From Diploptera punctata (Eukaryota; Arthropoda; Insecta; Blattodea; Blaberidae), in the NCBI GenBank assembly GCA_030220185.1, contig JASPKZ010009899.1:50277-114276 (forward strand): DNA of 64,000 nt, in the 5' to 3' direction. Both the position numbers and the translations under genes were made by a program. How positions within the stretch are numbered: the stretch's first letter is position 1; the number at the start of each line of letters is the position of its first letter. Shown here one piece after another: positions 10,858-20,805 of the stretch. The notes under the pieces are model-generated. The model was not told where the DNA came from, did no database searches, and saw only the letters and a list, made by a program, of their open reading frames with translations.

Positions 10858-11884
10858 TATACTGTATTTTATGGACTGTAAGACACTATGGACTATAATA
10901 TGCACCTTAATTTTTAAGCAGTTTTTTTAAATAACATTTTTATTAATATTGAGTGGAGAACATATTTTTAATAGCTCACCTCATTTTAATAACTCACTTC
11001 ATTCATCAATGAAAAATTCATTCGAAACCAATGGTCTCAAATAAATTTGAAATTGTATGAGGTGAGTTATTAAAAATATGTTCTTCTTCTTCTTCCTTCC
11101 AAGTATTAGGCCAAGGCCTGTTACGATCCTATAGAAAATTTAAAAATATGTTCTCCACTCAATATTAATGATATAACCTCATAATGTTTACTTCCCAACA
11201 TTAATTTTATTATAACATTTTTATTATTAGATTGCAAAGCCAGCCAGACTAAAAAGAATCTTAGTTTATAAAATAGTTCTGATCTTTAAAATCCCTGAAA
11301 ATCGTCATCAGAACTTTCTTCTTCTTCCTCTTCGTCGTATAGTTGTCCTCTTCATATATAAGATGGTCTTCACTGTCATCATGAGTGTTACTTACTCCAC
11401 ACTTCTTGAAAGATTTAACAATAATGTCTTCTCTCACTCTAGACCAGACTTCTTTATCCACTGACACACTTGTTTGATTGTATGTTGTTTTAAAGCTCCC
11501 TTCAGCGTGAATTCATGTTGGGTTTCATCCATCATCCATTTGTTCAAGTTCACTGGCATCGTAGACTGCATTGACGCATCATAGGCTAGATAATGTTCTG
11601 GGTTTGTGATGGCGGGATGGGAGGAGACGTATTAGCAAGCTTGTGAATCTCTGCAACTCATGTTTGTCACATCGGTGCACTGCTGCTGCCAGTTGAATCC
11701 AATGTTGCCAGATAGAGATAGGTTTCTGCTATCATCAAATATAAAGCCATTTTTAAGACTGGCAGGAATTTTAAATCAAACACTGGACATTTTTATATTA
11801 ATTTTGCGTATAAGATGCATATGAATTTTGGAGGCAATTTTTTGAAGAAAAAAGTGCATCTGATAGTCTATAAAATACGGTATG
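10858..11884 (-). mobile_element. pogo-like DNA transposon relic with TIRs and transposase C-terminus
   Basis: Imperfect terminal inverted repeats (ATACTGTATTTTATGGACTG at the left, its inverse 'agtctataaaatacggtat' at the right) bound a minus-strand fragment. That fragment reads SVDKEVWSRVREDIIVKSFK, KCGVSNTHDDSEDHLIYEED in one frame and LNKWMMDETQHEFT just upstream in another. This matches the C-terminal part of pogo/Tigger-like transposases as I recall them. A PLE palindrome (about 10941-11215) is nested inside. Confidence 0.65.
10941..11215. mobile_element. PLE terminal palindrome nested in the pogo-like relic
   Basis: 'gagtggagaacatatttt(t)aa', 'tcacctcat' and the inverse 'tatgaggtgagttattaaaaat' match the PLE pairs at 18242-18535 and 55925-56165. 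The right outer end reads 'tataacctcataatgtttac'. It is degenerate, with a (TTC)n tract; no hammerhead core survives. Confidence 0.6.
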
Positions 11885-11969
11885 CTCATCACCAATGGAT
11901 GATACAAGATGTTATGTATCCTACAATATTAGTACTTTTTTATCATGCAGAAAAAAAAAAAGTGTGTTT

Positions 11970-12335
11970 TCTAAGTCACCCACTGCACTTTTCTGGCTTT
12001 GAGTTCTGCGCTGGGCAGATAGATGGCGATAATCTGATCTATTTTCAATTTGTGCATACTTTGGCAGACCACTTTATGTCAATGAACTTTCTGTCAATGA
12101 TTTGCCATTGTTCAGCATAAATGTAACTGTTTTTTAAGAGGGCACCAATTTTTTATTTGCATTGGTTACATCACCCACTCACATAAACCCCCAGTATGAC
12201 TGGAGGGCCACATATGTCGTTGGTTAATGGGTCCATCGGACCTTGCCGGGAGGATCTATATATTTGAATCCACCGACCATTCTCACAAGCACCATTTGTG
12301 GAGAGGAATGTAGGATGAGTATATGTTTGTATTGT
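11970..12335 (+). repeat. Dispersed repeat F, partial
   Basis: It shares 'cccactgcacttttctggctttg...' type text and 'ggcagaccactttatgt' with 38050-38160, and 'aggaatgtaggatgagt' with 38175-38200. The class is unknown. Confidence 0.4.
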
Positions 12336-12980
12336 TTATTTTTTATTTCACTCACCTCATACTTCATAACTCCTAGCAAGCATACCCAGAGTTTCGTCAC
12401 ATCCTTTGTGACATTCTCAGTGCTGTGTCACGTTCACAAACTGACGTCCGGCTGCCTTCTATCCTGCAGACTGACCTCCGCGCCATCTGATGGCTGACCG
12501 ACAAACTTCCAAATCAGTCCTCTCTCCTTATAACCGGGTATTTCAAAATTCATAGTTGTATTTTCATTCTTGCATATGTAAATTGTTTCCCAAATTGTGA
12601 GTTCCTTCGGTTTTTCCAATTGTTTAAGTAATTTTGTTTTGGTTTCTATTCTATGTTTTTCTGACCAGGCATGTGCAGCTATTGCAGATTTTTCGGTTTC
12701 TCCATTTTTAACACCTCAGAAATTTACATATGCAAGAATGAAAATACAACTATGAATTTTGAAATACCCGGTTATAAGGAGAGAGGACTGATTTGGAAGT
12801 TTGTCGGTCAGCCATCAGATGGCGCGGAGGTCAGTCTGCAGGATAGAAGGCAGCCGGACGTCAGTTGTGAACGTGACACAGCACTGAGAATGTCACAAAG
12901 GATGTGACGAAACTCTGGGTATGCTTGCTAGGAGTTATGAAGTATGAGGTGAGTGAAATAAAAAATAAACAATATTAAAA
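12325..12980. mobile_element. PLE inverted pair, arms about 255 bp
   Basis: The left arm (about 12325-12580) and right arm (about 12720-12975) are near-perfect inverse copies, separated by about 140 bases of antisense PLE coding sequence. The right arm encodes EIYICKNENTTMNFEIPGYK, ERGLIWKFVGQPSDGAEV, the PLE C-terminal tail. The hammerhead position reads CTGAGAA...GTGACGAAAC, one core base off. It ends in 'tatgaggtgag' on both sides. Confidence 0.75.
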
Positions 12981-12999
12981 AACCTCATAGAGTTATTTA

Positions 13000-13205
13000 C
13001 TATCTATATAACTTAATATTAAAATATATATACAGTCAATATGCCCATTTCACCAATAAATGTTTAAAATGGTCAACAAGTTTCTACAGCCAAGCTGTCA
13101 TTCTCAAGACCAGATGTTGAAACTTGTTGACCATTTTAAACATTTATTGGTGAAATGGGCATATTGACTGTATATATATTTTAATATTGTATCACCAAGA
13201 AGATC
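13000..13205. repeat. Inverted repeat with 'tcaatatgcccatttcacca' arms
   Basis: 'tatatatacagtcaatatgc' and 'catttattggtgaaatgg' face each other across about 55 bases that include 'aacttgttgaccattttaaa'. A partial copy of the left arm also lies at 4335-4385. It may be a further PLE terminal-repeat subtype ('gttgaaacttgttgacc' resembles the GAAAC block); uncertain. Confidence 0.5.
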
Positions 13206-13244
13206 AATTGTGTATTAAATAACGTAATATGTTTGTATTTTTAA

Positions 13245-13560
13245 GATTTAAATTAAAATGCTTTATACCTCACCTCATATCTAGTCTTCTAATTATATCA
13301 GTTTCAAAACTTATGGTTTCATCTTCAGTAATATCTTGACCGATGTTATGTTGTTTAGGAGAACTGCTTCTTATACTTTTTGTTGGTGGATCAATAAAGT
13401 TCCAAATTAAATCAAATTCCCTGGGAATATCAAAATTCATAAGTTTTCTTTCTTGTTTTTTTAATGTGGTTTTTTTCCCAAACCATGAGCTGTTTTGGTA
13501 TTTTTTATTTTTCTATTATAAGCTAGTTCAATTAATAAGAATCAAATGAATCGTGAATTC
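13245..13560 (-). mobile_element. PLE 3' end, minus arm of an inverted pair
   Basis: The minus strand carries the PLE tail text (.HGLGKKPH, ERKLMNFDIPREFDLIWNFI-like) and ends at 13265-13285 with 'acctcacctcatatctagt'. Its plus-strand partner is at 13740-13935 plus 16180-16262. Confidence 0.7.
13285..13335 (-). ncRNA. Hammerhead ribozyme motif, intact core but weak stem III
   Basis: Minus strand: CTGAAGA (13322-13328), GAAA (13312-13315), stem I ATTA/TAAT. Stem III CTGA has a C.A mismatch where the relative at 496-552 reads CTGG. Confidence 0.5.
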
Positions 13561-13700
13561 TTCTTACCTCATATTTCTATGTTTTTTTTAAACACAGCAC
13601 TGCAGTATCGGTGACCACTGCGGTCTTGTGTTTGAAAAAACATAGAAGTATGAGGTAAGAAGAATTCACGATTGATTTGATTCTTATCAATAAAACCTCA
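13547..13700. repeat. Short palindrome, 'cttcttacctcat' ends
   Basis: Arms of about 70 bases match those at 30705-30865 ('aaacacagc.ctgcagtatcggtgac' core and 'gtatgaggtaagaa' ends). This is a PLE-like solo terminal pair sitting between the two PLE arms. Confidence 0.6.
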
Positions 13701-13739
13701 TAATGTTAAAAATTTCCAAATTTATTAGATTAAAATAGT

Positions 13740-16262
13740 TCAATTAAACAAATAAATAAACCAAAAGACCTCACGGTTTGGGGAAAAAATCCACATTAAA
13801 AAAAGAGAAAGAAAAAACTTACGGATTTCGAAATTCCTAGGGAATTTGATTTAATTTGAAAGTTCAATGGTCCACTAACAGAGTAAGAAGCAGTTTTCCT
13901 AAACGACATAACATCAGTCGAGATATTACTAAAGACTTCATGTTTGTATTGGAGTACAATAAACTAGTTGTAACCGTTCAGTAGTAGGCACCACATGTGG
14001 TGGTTACGTCACCCATTGAGAGAAAGTAGGTATAGGAAGGAAGGAGAAATGAACCCCTAGGCCTCGAGTACTCTAATACCATCAGGGTCGAAAGAAACAA
14101 GAGGTCAGTCAAGGGAGACTGGATAGAAAAGTTGAAAGAGGGAATTGGTATGGGGAGGAGAAGTAATACCAATTCGGTCAAAAAGAAAAATTCACCAAGC
14201 TGACCAGTGCTTGTTGGTGAGTAGCCCTTCCCTTTCGTTCATCATGCATAAGCATGATTACTAACAGCTGCACCACGAGAAGGTGAGGGATTGGACACTA
14301 GGTTACTGTCCAGGTCGGTTCCTTTAAGCCTTCGATGGAAGGAATTAAAGGGTCTCCTCTCTGTTAAAAACAGTAGCCTTTCCGCATAATAATCACCTCT
14401 CTAAATACCAACAAACACATCGAGGTTTACCACAGGGTTCTGTACTCAGTACCATTCTCTTCAATATCTACATTAATGATCTACCTAAGCATATAGAAAA
14501 GCTCGAAACGAAAACCCTACTTTTTGCTGATGATGTTGTAATATGGGTCTCCAAACCGAAAAACCAAAGTCAACAATTAATAACCATAGCCCAACAATCA
14601 CTAATACAGTTAGAGAATTGGACAGACCCCAGAACTTAATGAAGATAAATATACAGAAAACAAATTATCAACTATTTACATTAAGAAAGAAACCACTACC
14701 CATCACTCTGAAATTGGAGGGTGAATTATTAACTCAAACACATGAAGCAAAATATTTAGGAATAACTCTGGACGCAAAATTAACATGGAAGAAAAAACAG
14801 AAAAACGTGGAGAATATATGTACAAAGATAGAAACAAGGTTACCATTATTAAAACGATTAGCAGGGAAAAAGTGGGGTTGCAACACACAAACCCTAAACA
14901 CCTTCTACCAAATGTACATAAAACCTGTACTTCAATATTGTGAAGAAATCCTAGTAACTACTAAAGTGGAAAAACTTAATAAATTGCAGAACCAAATCCT
15001 CCGTCTGATAACAGGAGCCGTTAAAACAACACCAATCACTGCCATGCAAATCTTAACAAATAACCCAAACATAGCATCTGAAATTGAGAAAACAGCAGTC
15101 ACACAGTATGAAAAATTTTTAAGGCTACCCCATAATAACTGGACCCAAGAAAACCACAAGTATGTTTAAAATCTCAGCAAAGCTTCCTAAGCATTGTACA
15201 AGAAATCAAACAGAAATTGCAACTTCCACATTCAAAAGAAAATATGCAGATGAGAAACAACCCTCTAGAATTTTTGGAAATCGAATATAACCTTCATTTA
15301 ACAGAAGACATCAAGAAATCTGAAACTCCTCCATATATTTTAAAACAAATGTCACTGGAAATGATAAATCTAAGATACCCAGCTCCTGAATGGATACATA
15401 TTTTTACAGATGGCTCCAGCCTACCAAATGATGGTGGCACTGGTGCTGGTGCAGTATGTCCACTTTTTTCCTTTTATCGTAAACTAAACACAAATTCAAC
15501 AAACTTTGATGGCGAAATTCTAGCAATTTTCTTAAGTTTACAAAATCTTTTATATCACATCCAAAAATTTACAAAAGTTGTAATTCTATGTGACTCCAAA
15601 GCAGCCATTCTTGCTATAACACGAGACACAACACCCAAAAGCATCAAAATTATCGAATGTCACAAAATGATAAAACATTTATCCCGTCTACATAAAAAAG
15701 TTGTACTTCAATGGATTCCGGCCCATTGTGGAGTGACAGGCAATGAAATAGCCGATTTTCTAGCCAAGAAGGGTAGCAAAATTGTTTCAAACCCAACTTC
15801 TGCTCCAGTTTCCTTTCACTCTATCAAAAGAATTATCTCAAATAAATACATCAATAAACTTAGAGAAGAATACACCACCAAAACATCTGGAAAGGAATGG
15901 GAAAATCTACAAGCTTATGACATTACTACATTACAAAGAAAATCTGCAGTAGCAACATTCAGACTGCTAACGGGACATGACTGCTTGAATAAACACCTAC
16001 ACAGAATTGGCATAACAGATTCACCTAAATGCCCTTTTTGCAATTTAAATGAAGATATGGAAAGAAACCATCTCCTCCGTTGTCCAGCTTTTGTAGAAGA
16101 GACCAGCCTTTCTGCTAAATATTGGAGTGCAAGAGAGCGAATGATTTCATTATCAAGTGCTCGACATTAGATACCAACCATATTACTAAAGATGGGTTTT
16201 GAAATTGATATAATTAGAAGACAGGATGTGAGGTGAGGTATAAAGAATTTTATTAATAGTGA
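13740..16262 (+). mobile_element. PLE 3' end split by a LINE
   Basis: PLE tail coding text (13765-13900) and its terminal repeat are interrupted at 13935 and resume at 16180. With one TSD copy set aside, the junction lines up with the hammerhead region at 13285-13335: the core block CTGAAGA reads CTAAAGA here, and GAAA (16200-16203) follows in place. So the LINE landed inside a hammerhead motif. Confidence 0.75.
13936..16179 (+). mobile_element. I-group-like LINE with RT and RNase H, frameshifted, 13-bp TSD
   Basis: It is flanked by perfect 13-bp repeats ATATTACTAAAGA (13923-13935 and 16180-16192). RT motif B reads HRGLPQGSVLSTILFNIYIN and motif C FADDVVIW (14415-14560). The frame then shifts near 14630 for the RT C-terminus and again near 15170 for the RNase H domain. 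That domain carries FTDGSS, E of FDGEILAI, LCDSKAA, and WIPAHCGVTGNEIADFLAKK with the final D. It is followed by a zinc-knuckle-like CPFCN...H....CPAF tail. RT motifs upstream of B are missing, so the element is internally deleted. It ends GACATTAGATACCAACC. Clade call is by domain layout. Confidence 0.85.
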
Positions 16263-16375
16263 GTGGAGAACATATTTTTATCGACTCACCTCATATGATT
16301 TCAAATTTCTTTGATACCGACGGTTTCAGACAATATCATGTCCCTCTTCAGTCATGGCTTCCACATGAATTTTAA
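16240..16375 (-). mobile_element. Solo PLE terminal repeat
   Basis: 'agtgagtggagaacat', 'gactcacctcatatg' and a hammerhead on the minus strand; ends abruptly at 'cttccacatgaatttt'. It abuts the end of the split PLE. Confidence 0.7.
16310..16357 (-). ncRNA. Hammerhead ribozyme motif, intact core
   Basis: Minus strand: CTGAAGA (16345-16351), stem II GGACA..TGTCT, GAAA (16324-16327), stem III ACC/GGT and step T-A, stem I TGA/TCA. Confidence 0.65.
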
Positions 16376-16424
16376 TTCAAATTTAAATTTTAAAATAAAC
16401 ATCATTGTGATTTTTCCTATAAAA

Positions 16425-16825
16425 GTTCACATGTTTATATGTTTGTGAGTGTATGAGAGATGATAGTGATGAGAAGGGAGAAGGTGAAACCCAGTGCCTA
16501 GTGTAGCCTACTTCTGTTGAAAAGCACCAAGGGGATCTACAAGCTTATCTTCATCCATTGGACAAATTGCTATCAACAGTACTGTATGCCTTCTCAACAT
16601 ATGTACTGAGGAGGGATTTGCAATTTAATGCAGGAATCTGGTGTACAATCTAGCCATTAAAAATTATACATCAACACACTTCCTTGCCTCGAAATAAAAA
16701 ATGTTACAATTAATTTTAATTTAATTAATTTTACAATTAAAATTTCAACCTTGCTGGGTATTGAACTCATGCCCACTAGTCAGGAAACATGCATGATTCC
16801 AGTGTCCTTTGCAGATTGAAAATTC
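16425..16825 (+). repeat. Dispersed repeat F, copy
   Basis: It shares in order 'aaaagcaccaagg', 'tgccttctcaacata', 'gatttgcaatttaatgca' and 'ttgaactcatgcc' type sequence with 38195-38515. The class is unknown; the 3' part looks like an inverse tRNA-type head. Confidence 0.5.
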
Positions 16826-17224
16826 TTTTTTGGAGATATCTCTTTATACACACCCCCAGGTGTATTTAGCCTTGTAATAGATGCTTATTTTTTATCACAT
16901 GCATGACATCCTCCACAGATATCAATGTGAAGTATAAAACATTTTATTGGAAATGCAGCTGGAAATGTGAGTGCTCCCTAAAGTCTGCTGAATGACACTT
17001 AGCCTCTAGAGTTATTTTTTTTATGTATGCAAAGAATGGTAGGTAAACCAGGAGAAAACAATGATAGATTGATGATGTGGAAGTGATCTGTGACTGATGA
17101 TAGTAAAGGGATGAAGAAAATAAATAGAGGATAGATTATATTATTTTTAGTCTTATCATCTTACCTCAATATCAGAGGATAGATACTTATTTTAGGAATT
17201 CTCACTATGAGGCATATTCATTAA

Positions 17225-17560
17225 GGTAGAATTTTTTATCACTCACCTCATATTGTTCTTCTTATTTGACTATAAACTAGTTTCGGAACATAGTTTATGT
17301 TCCATCCTCAGTATCGTCACGACTGTTGTTCTGTCGTCTTGAAGAGCTGTCCTTCGCTCCTTCCATTGGCTGGCTGAAAAACCTTGAAACCAGGTCATCT
17401 CACCGGGAATTTCGAAGTTCATCAATTTCTTCTTTTTGCTCTTTTGAATGTAGATCTTTTCCCAAACAGTAAGTTCTTCTGGTTTTTCTATTTGTTTTAA
17501 TAATTTAGCTTCTTTATCGAAGTTTTTCAGACCATGCGGTTTTTAAACATTTTCCTCAAT
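17225..17560 (-). mobile_element. PLE 3' end
   Basis: Minus strand PLE tail: EKPEELTVWEKIYIQKSKKK, KLMNFEIPGEMTWFQGFSAS, then the terminal repeat ending 'aatatgaggtgagtg'. It is 5'-truncated; a solo terminal repeat of the same subtype lies at 37720-37835. Confidence 0.8.
17268..17318 (-). ncRNA. Hammerhead ribozyme motif, intact core
   Basis: Minus strand: CTGAGGA (17305-17311), stem II GGAACAT/ATGTTCC, GAAA (17281-17284), palindromic stem III CTAG. Stem I pairs GACGATA with TATAGTC with one mismatch. Confidence 0.7.
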
Positions 17561-17711
17561 TCTGTAAAAACTACTTCCCAACCTCGTATTGTAATATACT
17601 ATTTTGTAATTGATAACAAATGAAGTCAGAGACTTTACACGCATAGTATATTTGTATTTTTGATGCTTATTTTGTGTCAGATCTCTAACTCACAGATTTT
17701 TTTCCTTGCAG

Positions 17712-17955
17712 AAAGAATTAATCCGTGAAGTCGAAATGGGTCCATTCAAACATACAGTGGACGATGGTCTGGATATCCGTAAAGCTGCTTTTGAATGTAT
17801 GTACACATTGTTAGACTCTTGTCTGGACAGACTGAATATATTTGAGTTCCTAAATCATGTGGAAAATGGACTCAAGGATCATTACGATATCAAGATGTTG
17901 ACGTACCTTATGGTTGCCCGACTAGCGCAGCTTTGTCCCACTGCTGTGTTACAAA
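17712..17955 (+). CDS. CAND1: CAND1 coding exon d
   Basis: After a CTTGCAG acceptor the exon reads 81 codons plus one base and stops at A|GTAAGT (phase 1). It contains the very conserved stretch [18 protein letters not shown], then [20 protein letters not shown] and [17 protein letters not shown], and ends TAVLQ. In family members this region lies in the C-terminal HEAT repeats of CAND1. The split codon (A + GG) restores Arg at the junction with exon e. The intron upstream holds the largest LINE copy. Confidence 0.97.
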
Positions 17956-18241
17956 GTAAGTTCTTGTTTTAATTATTTATTTTAATCAGAAATGTCTTAA
18001 TGAAGCAGATCTGTCTTAAACATATTCCTTATTTATTTTTTTTATCAGTCTGCTTCTTTGGATGGATTTCTCAGCCGAAATTTAAACCACAACCCCAGTT
18101 TTCCAATTTTTTATTGTTTCCATAACAACTACAAAAATTTATTAAATTAATATTAAGAAGCTAAAGCTGTTACTATGATTGAAATAAGTATATTAAAGTA
18201 CACACCTAAATTATTGTAATCAAATAGTAAAGAGAAAAAAT

Positions 18242-18535
18242 TATTAATAGTGAGTGGAGAACATATTTTTATCGACTCACCTCATACATTTTCAAATTTC
18301 TTTGATACCGACGGTTTCAGACAATATCATGTCCCATGGCTTCCACAGTGGAAGCCATGACTGAGGCTTCCACAGTGGAAGCCATGACTGAAGAGGGACA
18401 TGATATTGTCTGAAACCGTTGGTATCAAAGAAATTTGAAAATGTATGAGGTGAGTCGATAAAAATATGTTCTCCACTCACTATTAATGATATAACCTCAT
18501 ACTGTTTACTTCCCAATATTAATTTAAATAGAAAA
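18242..18535. mobile_element. PLE terminal-repeat palindrome inside SINE-A
   Basis: The near-perfect palindrome opens 'gtgagtggagaacat', closes with the inverse, and has 'cctcatactgtttacttccc' beyond. The right arm has an intact hammerhead. The left arm lacks the CTGAAGA block through a short deletion next to a 'gcttccacagtggaagc' mini-palindrome that occurs twice. No coding sequence. Confidence 0.8.
18380..18432 (+). ncRNA. Hammerhead ribozyme motif, intact core
   Basis: CTGAAGA (18388-18394), stem II GGACA..TGTCT, GAAA (18412-18415), stem III ACC/GGT, step T-A, stem I TGA/TCA. Confidence 0.65.
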
Positions 18536-18745
18536 AATTATGCCTGAACCGGGGATCGAACCCTGAACCTTCAGCTTTCCGTGCTGATGCTCTTAACCAT
18601 TGAGCTAATTCAGGCTTCCTTCCCATCCTTCCTTTACCTTACTTTCTTGGTCCCACATTCAAATGCAATGAATCATCATTCACAAATACACAATGAATGG
18701 ATTCTACATTAAGAAGACATTACCATTTAGCTATAAAAGTGACTG
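18536..18745 (-). repeat. SINE-A head and body, minus strand
   Basis: 'gcctgaaccggggatcgaac' (inverse box B), 'gagctaattcaggc' (inverse box A region) and the SINE-A body 'catcattcacaaatacacaa'. The tail lies on the other side of the PLE palindrome at about 18145-18240. Confidence 0.8.
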
Positions 18746-19342
18746 AAAATGTGCAGAAATTGTTATGAAATCATAGGCATGATTCAAACATTTGTTTTTG
18801 TAATTAACAGCCGTAGATTTTCAGTTTTTGTGGTTGTTGTGGAAACAATGAAAAATTGGAAAACCACGGTTGTGGTTTAGACTTCGGTTGAGAAATTCAC
18901 CCTTCATTGCAGTTGGCATACCTATCTCCTGACTGGCAGGTCTGAGTTTGATATCCGACAGGGTTGGAAATTTTAAAATTTCAATCTTGGGTCCAGGTGG
19001 AGGAGTGGTACAAATTTTAATTCCTGTATTGTGCACCAGATGCCTGGATTAATTCAAAATGTTTCTAAAGGAACATGTTAAGAAGACATGTGCTGTTATT
19101 AAAAGTGATTTGTCCATCAGATAACTAACTCACTAGCACTATCAAACTCCTAGATTCATGGCCGCAAGGACATAAACTTTCCATACATTCCTATCCTGAG
19201 CTAATGCAACTTGAGAAAAATCAATTTGTAATTGCTGAAGATGGGGCTCAGAAGCCTTAAAACATATGTTCACAAAAACAAACATAAGAGGTAAGAATAC
19301 ACAGACCAAATAACTTAATTATTAAATAAACCTCTTAATGTT

Positions 19343-19547
19343 TTTATTATTAATTTAACACTTCTCACTGAAGGATAAATTATATTTGAAGAGAAAAAAT
19401 TTTCACCTAGACCAAGACTCAAACCCGGGACCTTTGGCTTTCTGGGCCAAATGCTCTACCAACTGAGCTACTGAGGCGAGTTGCGATCTAGATGCAAAAT
19501 TTTCTCTTTATACATTGTAATTCCCTTGCGCCAAATTCTCTTCAAAT
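19343..19547 (-). repeat. SINE-B composite with long TSD
   Basis: A minus SINE-B unit is followed by a short plus-oriented tail 'ttctcttcaaat'. The 17-bp repeat ATAAACCTCTTAATGTT flanks it (19326-19342 and 19548-19564). The target is itself PLE-terminal sequence. Confidence 0.8.
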
Positions 19548-19859
19548 ATAAACCTCTTAATGTTACTTCCTATTGTATTTTAAAAATATTTCTAATGTTT
19601 CAAACTTTAGGAAATTGATGCCATTTTGGAGGTGAACATCTCCATTTCGCTTTGCTCCATAAAATATGTTCGACCTGTTGCAGTTTGTAAATCAACCTTT
19701 GCGATAATTGCCACTTCTAATATATGTGGCTGTTGTGGATATGTGAAAGACAATGATGGTCCATGTGGATGTAGAAAACTTATCTTAACTTTATTAAGTT
19801 ATGTTGGTAGGAAATAACACTATGAGGTTTATTTTAATTTTGTTGAGTTGTTTCTTGAC

Positions 19860-19920
19860 TCACCTCATACTTCTTAAGTCAAGTTAAGTTAAGAAGTATG
19901 AGGTGAGTCAAGAAACAACT
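19860..19920. repeat. Minimal PLE-like palindrome
   Basis: 'gactcacctcatacttctta' faces its inverse across 'agtcaagtta'. It directly precedes the PLE at 19930 and probably represents a solo terminal pair. Confidence 0.5.
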
Positions 19921-20037
19921 CAACAAAATTATCTTATATTTAAATTAATATTGGGAAGTAAACATTATGAGGTTATATCATTAATAGTGAGTGGAGAACA
20001 TATTTTCATTGACTCACCTCATACATTTTCAAACTTC

Positions 20038-20086
20038 TTTGATATCGACGGTTTCAGACAATATTATGTCCTTCATCAGTCAAATT
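20038..20086 (-). ncRNA. Hammerhead ribozyme motif, intact core
   Basis: Minus strand: CTGATGA (20073-20079), stem II GGACA..TGTCT, GAAA (20052-20055), stem III region CCGTCGA, step T-A. Confidence 0.65.
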
Positions 20087-20449
20087 AATTGTAATGATTG
20101 TAGCAAAGTATACGTAGGAAAAACAAAAAGGAATTTAGAAACATGCACTAAAGAACATTTTAGAAATATTAAAAATTGTGAAATTGAAAAATCAGCAATT
20201 GCTGCACATAGTTTACTAGAACATCATAAAATTGAAAAAGAAGCGAAACTTTTGAAACAATTGGATAAACCGTTGGAATTGACAATTTGGGAAATGATAT
20301 TCATTCAGAAGAATAAATATCGATCTATGAATTTCGATATTCCGGTGGATAAAAATTTAAATACAAAGTTTATAATCCCAACGAAAGATGGCAGCACAAG
20401 AGGTGATGTCACTAAAGAAATCAACAATCACGGAATTTCATCAGTGGAC

Positions 20450-20500
20450 GCCATGACTGATGAAGGACATGATATTGTCTGAAACCGTCGGTATCAAAGA
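20450..20500 (+). ncRNA. Hammerhead ribozyme motif, intact core
   Basis: CTGATGA (20457-20463), stem II GGACA..TGTCT, GAAA (20481-20484), stem III ACC/GGT, step T-A, stem I TGA/TCA. The best-preserved example in the window. Confidence 0.75.
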
Positions 20501-20805
20501 AGTTTGAAAATGTATGAGGTGAGTTGATTAAAATATGTTCTCCACTCACTATTAATAAAATGATCTTAACTTGTTCTGTAAAAGTGTTAACATCTAAAGC
20601 ACAACCGACCCATGGTTATAATACACAACAACGACATAGCCACAAATGTTCTCCAGATCCAATTCTGTTGGATTTAGCAACACTGATTTAACCTTGTATT
20701 CAGCTGAATTTGAAAACATCTTGGTTTTAACAGTTGTGCGGCTTACTGGTATTACACAGTGAAGTTTTTATTATAACTGAAATTCTCAAAGTAAAAAAAT
20801 ATTTA

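Larger units (their letters stand above)
18050..18910. repeat. Inverted-repeat-flanked block containing a SINE and a PLE palindrome
   Basis: About 75-85 bases at 18062-18138 ('ccgaaatttaaaccacaac', 'ccagttttccaatttttt') recur inverted at 18812-18900. Between them lies a minus SINE-A (about 18145-18790) itself split by a PLE palindrome. The outer arms could be a MITE or an inverted dimer. Confidence 0.6.
19930..20562 (+). mobile_element. PLE copy, GIY-YIG domain remnant flanked by inverted terminal repeats
   Basis: Left terminal repeat is inverted, right one direct. Between them an open frame of 163 codons runs NCNDCSKVYVGKTKRNLETC, TKEHFRNIKNCEIEKSAIAA, HSLLEHHKIEKEAKLLKQLD, then the tail MNFDIPVDKNLNTKF. 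This is the C..C and GIY-YIG endonuclease region of a Penelope-like ORF with the first half and all of the RT missing. Both terminal repeats carry intact CTGATGA hammerhead cores. Confidence 0.9.

Noticed and set aside
13000..13205. Hammerhead in the 'tcaatatgcccatttcacca' inverted repeat
   Set aside because: A GAAAC-like block exists (TTGAAACTTGTTGACC) but no CTGANGA at a suitable distance.
15217..16170. A host RNase H gene
   Set aside because: It is the RNase H domain of a LINE: preceded by RT motifs, bounded by a 13-bp TSD and repeated at 27503-27973.
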